Positions 58,940 through 64,000 of a stretch of 64,000 bases of DNA are shown here, piece after piece. The stretch is taken from contig WACJ01000131.1 in the NCBI GenBank assembly GCA_008973525.1, positions 744,001 to 808,000 on the forward strand. The letters run 5' to 3'. This stretch comes from Stenopsyche tienmushanensis (lineage: Eukaryota; Arthropoda; Insecta; Trichoptera; Stenopsychidae). Positions within the stretch are counted from its first letter, which is position 1; each line of letters begins with the position of its first letter. The notes beneath the pieces were generated by a model that saw nothing but the letters and a program-made list of their open reading frames with translations, made no database searches and was not told the origin of the DNA. Made by a program: the position numbers and the translations under genes.

Positions 58940-61900
58940 TTAGTGTCTATCGTTTTTCCATCCGGATCTTTCAGTGTAACCACGATGATCACGGCCGCCG
59001 CCGCCGCCTCCGCCTCCTCCTCGGGATCGACCGCGACCCCATCGCTCATTTCCGCGGCCTCCTCTGTATTTATTCGGTTTATAGTTGTCATTTTGCTCTC
59101 TGTAGTAATTATCTTCCCTATAATCGTTCATGTTTTCATTGCTATATCCTTCGTTTCCGTTATTTCCTATGCCGTTATTATACGAGCCATTGTCGTAGGA
59201 ATTGTTAAAATTATTGTCAGAATTGTAGTTCGACATTCCGTTATAGTTCATATTATCGTAATTAGGAGGCATATTGGGTGGCATCCCTAAAATACCAGGG
59301 GCACTACGCGGATCTCCCGAAAATCGTGGATCGTAGCTATTCATGGGGCCCATATTGTTCATGTTACCCATATTGCCCATGGGACCCATATTTCCTCCTC
59401 CCATTGAATTCATAGACATCATATTGTCCATCATTCCGCCCATAAACATATCAGAATTCTGAGCGAAATTCATCGATTGCATATTGGAAGCTATGTTATC
59501 TTGGGAATTTGTACGGAAAAATTCGCCTTTTTCGTCTAACGATATTCCTAAATTACCAAAAATCATGCACAAAATAGGATTAGTCTTAGTATCTGTTAAA
59601 TCAAACTTTTTACTAGATGACTTATCTTGATGATATTTCTTCAAATTTGACATGACCGATGCCAATTGTTGATTGACGAGAATTTTGTTGTTGGAACTTA
59701 AATCTTTATACCAATCCGACGTCTGTATCACAGTTTGTAAATCCAACGAAGTTGGTTTGGAAGGAGCGAGCTTTTCACTATTTTCTAGTACTCGTTTTCG
59801 CGGATCCGCACGAGGCGCCGACGTCGTAACCTTTGCAGATTTTTCGCTATCACTCGAAGGTTCATCTATGGATAATCTAAATATTTTTCTTAACCGGGGA
59901 TCGCTAGCTGCTTGAGATTTGAGGGTGCTGTTTTTAATATCCGCATAATTCGGTCTCGGAATGTCGACCAAAGCGACTTTATAGACCATCGGCGGATGAG
60001 AACCTATCGATCCGTCTATTTCTTTTGCTGGAGTATAATTAGGTAAAAGTTTTAATGGCAATCCTAAACGTAAATCCACATCTGACCCTCCAGGAGTCTG
60101 TCTCAGGTCGGTGTCCCCGAAAGACGGGGCCAATCTTAAATCTAAGTCCTTAGTCGGTCGAAGATCCACATCGGATCTTCGACGAGCTTCCGCATTACTA
60201 GTGTCTGAACAATCGTAAATAGAAACGAATTCACTTTTTGTAGATGCTTTTTTGGAGCTCTCCGTGGAAGAATCTTTACTTTCCGTCGACAAGCGTGCCA
60301 AATTCCTAGGATCTCTTGACTTCAAATAATCTTTCTTCGACGTGGTAGTATTTTCGGAAGTTGTATTACTTTTGATCGATGTTAATAATTTAGTAACCTC
60401 TTCGCTGATATCAATTTTTGACAAATCTCCAAGATTTTTTAATACAGTATTCGGTTCGATTACCTGTGGCAAAGACGGTTTGACGCTGGATGATTCGGTA
60501 TCTTGCTGTGGGGATTTCGCTTTTTCGGGTTGCTTTTCTCCCTGTTCCTCATCACTCGAGTACCATTTTTCGTCAATTTGTAAAGAATCATCTTCATCGT
60601 CCGTGGTCGGCCGCCTCGCTCTCTCTTCGTTCTTTTGCTGGATGCGAATAAACATTTGCTGCTGTTTGATCGGAAGAGAAGCCAGTCTGATATCGGTGTC
60701 AGATTCTTTATTTACTGACGTATCGTCCAATTTGACTTTTGCAACAGTGGCATCTCTCACGTAGTTCATAAAACGATGGTCGACATCGACTTCCTTCTTT
60801 ACGTCCCCGTCTCTTCTCTCTGCGAATTTATCGGAATTTTTAGAAGATATGTCCGTTTTAGAGCCATCTTTTTCCAGCGAGCTAAATTTCAGAGCGTCTT
60901 TCGTGTACTGATCAACGTCGAGGGAATTTTTGTGTTTTCGAGGATCCACGGAATATGCAGAATCAGTGTTTTCCTTGTCGGACCGGGACGAGTGGAATCT
61001 CATATCGACGTCTTTTCCGAAAGAGTCGTCTCTATTGGAAGGTGAAGATCTAGACATTTCGCTTATGACTGGTGAAACTCTCATGTCTAAATCTTTGTTT
61101 TTCATCTTATTTATGAAAGGGTTAGAAGCGGGGGGCGCATTGCTCTCGATCAACCCTAGTTTTTGTATGTTCATCGTGTTGAGTTGTATTTCGTTAATTT
61201 GATTTATGTTTATTCCCAGCTGATTCAACTGAATGACGGTGAGTTGACTCAGTTGATTCAGATCTTCGATTCCCATTGTGGTTAAATCCGCTATCTGCTG
61301 AGAGGTCAGCACGCCGTTCAGATTCTGCACGCTGAGAATGCTCTGGGTGGCCGGATTGACTTGATACGAATTCACCGGGGGAGAATCGCACCACCTAGAT
61401 TGTCGTACTTTAGATTTTTTAGATTTGTCGGAACGCTGAGAGGAATCGTTCGACGCGGAGGCGTGGTCGTCTCGCTTGGGGGAATCTCTGGCGGGGTGTT
61501 CGTCGAGGGAATGCATGGATTTTTTCACTTTCTCCGGTTTGACTCGGTACTGTAATTTGAGCTCTTCTTGCCTTTCTGAGATCATATTCATAGCTTCCTC
61601 GCGGTTTATTCTCGGAAAGTCACCGAGGATCTCCTTGGGTGCTGATTCGATGTGTTTGAGCAGAATCAGTTTCAAATTATCGGACAGAGGTTTACCGTGG
61701 GCGAACTTGCATTCGTCTTTGTAGTCGCAATCGAGTCCCGTGTGATAAAACTTGCAAGGGAAATCGGAATGCAGATACAGACATTTGTCCTTTTTGGCGC
61801 AGCAATCCATGAGGTAGAATTTGCAAAGTTCCATTTTGCGCGGCGGTCTCGCGTCGTGCGAATAGATGCAGTCGTTGTCCCTGAAGCATTTTCCCTGCAT

Positions 61901-62662
61901 GTAAAAGAGACAGATGCCGTCCGCTTCCTGCATGGGGTGTTTGTCCATTCGGTAGCGGTCGTATTTGTGCCGCATTCGGTCGCCTCGAAAGTCTCTCATT
62001 CCGCCGGCTCCCCGAAAGCCTCTGGAGCGTAATCGGTCGCGGCCGTGTCCGAACTCGCGGTCGCTGTCTTCGGAGCCGCACGAGTCTTCCTCGTCGGACC
62101 TGGGAGGCGAGTCGCGGGAGCCCCGGCGGCGTCGCACCGGCGAGGCTCCCCTGATGCACATCATCTCGTCTTCGTCGACGTCCTCCTCGGTCTTGGGATG
62201 GTCCCGCCTCTTCTTCTTGGGCGTGGTCTCTCGCTCGACGTGTTCGGTTTTCTTTCTCTTTTTGTGTCTGCGTCGGACGTCGGCGTCTTCGACCCCGCTG
62301 TCTCCGTTCTCGTTGGGCGGTTCGTCCCTCTTTTTGAGCTCCTTGCGTATGGCTTTCTCTATGTTTCCGGCGAAGTCGTCTTCGACGGGCCCCGGAGGGT
62401 AGTTCGGTCTGTGTTTCTCGGCGGACGATTTGTATTCTCGTTCGGATTTCTTCTGTTCCTTTGATTTCTTTTTGTCGCTCTTGCTCTCGTTCTTCTTGGA
62501 CTGTTCGACGACGGGTTCTCTCTTTTGTTCGTCTCGGTTGACGGACGGGACCGGTTCCGGGACGGAGGGAGGTTCCGCAGCGGGCTCTTCTTCGTGCTGC
62601 TCCGCATCGGACTCGATCTCTCCGTCTTCCAGATCGTCCATATTGTAGATTTCATCGACCAT
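58940..62662 (-). CDS. CCCH zinc-finger protein, ZC3H4/suppressor of sable type
   Basis: One uninterrupted frame of 1240 codons. ATG at 62662; a second ATG eight codons in is also possible. ZC3H4 (fly su(s)) acts in the nucleus with WDR82 to stop non-productive RNA polymerase II transcription. Seen: EDGEI at 12-16, which fits the ARS2-recruitment motif; acidic and basic low-complexity to about 240; three CCCH fingers, C251-x7-C259-x5-C265-x3-H269, C280-x7-C288-x5-C294-x3-H298 and C303-x8-C312-x5-C318-x3-H322, the arrangement of the ZC3H4/6/8 group; a region with many NQLxxLxx turns (about 455-510); about 13 DPR or DxDxR motifs from about 530 onward; a methionine/asparagine/glycine-rich part; and a C-terminal RGG/glycine tract ending in DRH. 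A minus-strand acceptor at 62709-62710 shows that a non-coding first exon is spliced on 46 bases before the ATG. It could be called ZC3H4 or ZC3H6; insects usually have one such gene. Confidence 0.9.
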   Translation of the reverse strand: MVDEIYNMDDLEDGEIESDAEQHEEEPAAEPPSVPEPVPSVNRDEQKREPVVEQSKKNESKSDKKKSKEQKKSEREYKSSAEKHRPNYPPGPVEDDFAGNIEKAIRKELKKRDEPPNENGDSGVEDADVRRRHKKRKKTEHVERETTPKKKRRDHPKTEEDVDEDEMMCIRGASPVRRRRGSRDSPPRSDEEDSCGSEDSDREFGHGRDRLRSRGFRGAGGMRDFRGDRMRHKYDRYRMDKHPMQEADGICLFYMQGKCFRDNDCIYSHDARPPRKMELCKFYLMDCCAKKDKCLYLHSDFPCKFYHTGLDCDYKDECKFAHGKPLSDNLKLILLKHIESAPKEILGDFPRINREEAMNMISERQEELKLQYRVKPEKVKKSMHSLDEHPARDSPKRDDHASASNDSSQRSDKSKKSKVRQSRWCDSPPVNSYQVNPATQSILSVQNLNGVLTSQQIADLTTMGIEDLNQLSQLTVIQLNQLGININQINEIQLNTMNIQKLGLIESNAPPASNPFINKMKNKDLDMRVSPVISEMSRSSPSNRDDSFGKDVDMRFHSSRSDKENTDSAYSVDPRKHKNSLDVDQYTKDALKFSSLEKDGSKTDISSKNSDKFAERRDGDVKKEVDVDHRFMNYVRDATVAKVKLDDTSVNKESDTDIRLASLPIKQQQMFIRIQQKNEERARRPTTDDEDDSLQIDEKWYSSDEEQGEKQPEKAKSPQQDTESSSVKPSLPQVIEPNTVLKNLGDLSKIDISEEVTKLLTSIKSNTTSENTTTSKKDYLKSRDPRNLARLSTESKDSSTESSKKASTKSEFVSIYDCSDTSNAEARRRSDVDLRPTKDLDLRLAPSFGDTDLRQTPGGSDVDLRLGLPLKLLPNYTPAKEIDGSIGSHPPMVYKVALVDIPRPNYADIKNSTLKSQAASDPRLRKIFRLSIDEPSSDSEKSAKVTTSAPRADPRKRVLENSEKLAPSKPTSLDLQTVIQTSDWYKDLSSNNKILVNQQLASVMSNLKKYHQDKSSSKKFDLTDTKTNPILCMIFGNLGISLDEKGEFFRTNSQDNIASNMQSMNFAQNSDMFMGGMMDNMMSMNSMGGGNMGPMGNMGNMNNMGPMNSYDPRFSGDPRSAPGILGMPPNMPPNYDNMNYNGMSNYNSDNNFNNSYDNGSYNNGIGNNGNEGYSNENMNDYREDNYYREQNDNYKPNKYRGGRGNERWGRGRSRGGGGGGGGGRDHRGYTERSGWKNDRH

Positions 62663-62879
62663 TTTTGTTATTTATACATTAATGCTCCGTAAATGGTTTC
62701 TTGCGTCTCTGTAAAAAAAATTAATTCTTTGCTATAGACAGATTGTTGGGCGTTCATAAATACTACATTTGGATATTTTCAATGTCGAAGTCATTTGGAA
62801 GAGTGCACATTTGCCGGAGGTTCGTGATTGGGGATTGCGACGAGTGGATCGATATTGAAAAAGCATCTGCGTGACGTGC

Positions 62880-63060
62880 AAAACGACACGGTTGCGTCAC
62901 GAGCGAGAGCCGCCGCGTTGACGTCGGTCGTTCGTTCGCAAAGGGTTATCATTGGGTCCGTCTGTTCTTTCTGTAGCTTGGGCGTTGGCAGCCGACTCTA
63001 TAAATAGGGGCAATGCGCTCGGCCCGTAAATCCGGCAACGTCGCAAAACAGACATTTGCC
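62880..63060. promoter_or_regulatory. likely promoter region, with plus-strand TATA box
   Basis: CG-rich segment upstream of the ZC3H4 gene, which should hold its transcription start on the minus strand. On the plus strand CTATAAATAGG (TATAAATA at 62999-63006) is a textbook TATA box pointing to the right, with an inverted CCAAT (ATTGG, about 62952) 45 bases before it. A divergent transcript may start near 63030; the only plus-strand frame there starts with an ATG at 63122 (about 69 codons) and is unrecognised. Confidence 0.45.
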
Positions 63061-63064
63061 ATAC

Positions 63065-64000
63065 ATCTAATTCGCATACTTTTTGGACGGGCGGGGACTT
63101 TGACAGGTGTCAATCTCCAATATGCCATATATACCTACTGATCGAGACAATGTCGAACTGCGACGCGCCCCGATAGAATCGTCTCACCCCACTTTTGGGG
63201 ATACAGAAAACTTCGCCAGTGCTCCTCAACATTTTTACCATACATTTTTAAAATTTATTTTTTTAATAAAAATGGCACATTTTGAGCGCTCGTTGACATC
63301 ACGCATTTCAAACAGCGGACACATTCGATAGAAGATATCTACACATTTGATAAGCGATTTCCGGAAATATATTTTTTTTATCTACACAATGAAATCGTAT
63401 ACGCGTAAAAAAACAAGCAAATTTAAATAAATACAACGAGCCCGCGATTAGCGCGAATTCACACTTCGCGAAATGTCAATAACACTTAAATTAATAAACT
63501 TCGCTTGGCGAATTTCGTAAAAAAATTGTATAAAACACAATTATTTCATAAAAATTGATATAAATCTTAAACCATCTTATGGACATTAAAAAAAAATTTA
63601 ATTGTACCTGCAAAACTGTTTACCACATCGATATATATGCAAATGTAACAATATGGTTTATAATTCATTGTCATTTCAATTTTTCAAGACGTATTTATAA
63701 AAATAAATACAATTTTGCTATATTTTCTAGAAGACATTCAAAAATGTGCATGATTTAAATACTTACACGGCAAAGTGTCATGATTTCATAACAATAATTT
63801 ATTATGAAACCAATCATCGATAATGGGAGGCGATTCTTAATCGCACCGATGGACAAAAAACGAAAACAACATCGATCGTATCTTAGAGTTTAGAGCGGAC
63901 ATTTATTAAAATCGAACTCAATCTTTCGATTCGTGAACGCTTGGATTATCCATGAATTGAAAAACGCGATTAAATTGATAATGCTGGCTTAATTCGAGAT
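63065..64000. other. end of window, no gene recognised
   Basis: AT-rich after 63230. The short plus-strand frame near 63107-63331 has no recognised family. Nothing else seen. Confidence 0.4.

Noticed and set aside
58943..62648. Many plus- and minus-strand frames of 60-155 codons inside the ZC3H4 gene
   Set aside because: They lie in other frames of a clearly conserved 1240-codon gene and reflect its biased base composition.

Overview
The window looks like nuclear DNA of an arthropod, most probably an insect. It is AT-rich, its genes are split by short GT-AG introns, and the RPB4, UBE4B, FAM117 and ZC3H4 proteins read like insect orthologues. The intergenic DNA is full of decayed Tc1/mariner, hAT, piggyBac, pogo-like and non-LTR elements. 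Nothing prokaryotic is visible. The species cannot be named from this sequence.

Layout. Bases 1-35,000 hold no gene that I can recognise. They form a repeat landscape dominated by a few interspersed families. 'A' has a core with a TCTAATAATGGGAATATCGAT-type motif. 'B' carries a conserved GGTCCGCTTTTCGGACC hairpin. 'D' and 'E' are short repeats. Mariner relics, a tRNA-derived SINE and hAT-like ends complete the set. Bases 35,500-62,700 are gene-dense: a two-pass membrane protein with three PPxY motifs (+), RNA polymerase II subunit RPB4 (+), a FAM117/GLCCI1 family protein (-, 8 exons), the U-box ubiquitin ligase UBE4B (-, at least 16 exons) and a ZC3H4/suppressor-of-sable type CCCH zinc-finger protein (-, one long coding exon). 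Between and inside these genes lie a piggyBac relic, jockey- and RTE-like reverse-transcriptase relics and a 434-bp MITE. The last 1.3 kb contains the likely promoter region of the ZC3H4 gene and, on the other strand, a TATA box.

The genes do not form a pathway; they are ordinary housekeeping and regulatory neighbours. RPB4 and ZC3H4 both concern RNA polymerase II transcription, as a core subunit and as a restrictor of non-productive transcription. UBE4B and the PPxY protein both touch ubiquitin biology, but separately. Exon boundaries were set by hand from splice consensus, phase agreement and remembered family conservation.

Most notable: (i) A, a mariner core and B recur together in fixed order as a chimeric element with copy-specific internal deletions; (ii) UBE4B carries a one-base frameshift in an otherwise conserved exon and a GC-AG intron; (iii) a MITE with near-perfect 48-bp inverted repeats lies between FAM117 and UBE4B; (iv) the ZC3H4 protein carries an ARS2-recruitment-like EDGEI motif and about 13 DPR/DxDxR motifs; (v) a long open frame of unlike composition abuts a chimeric element inside a UBE4B intron.
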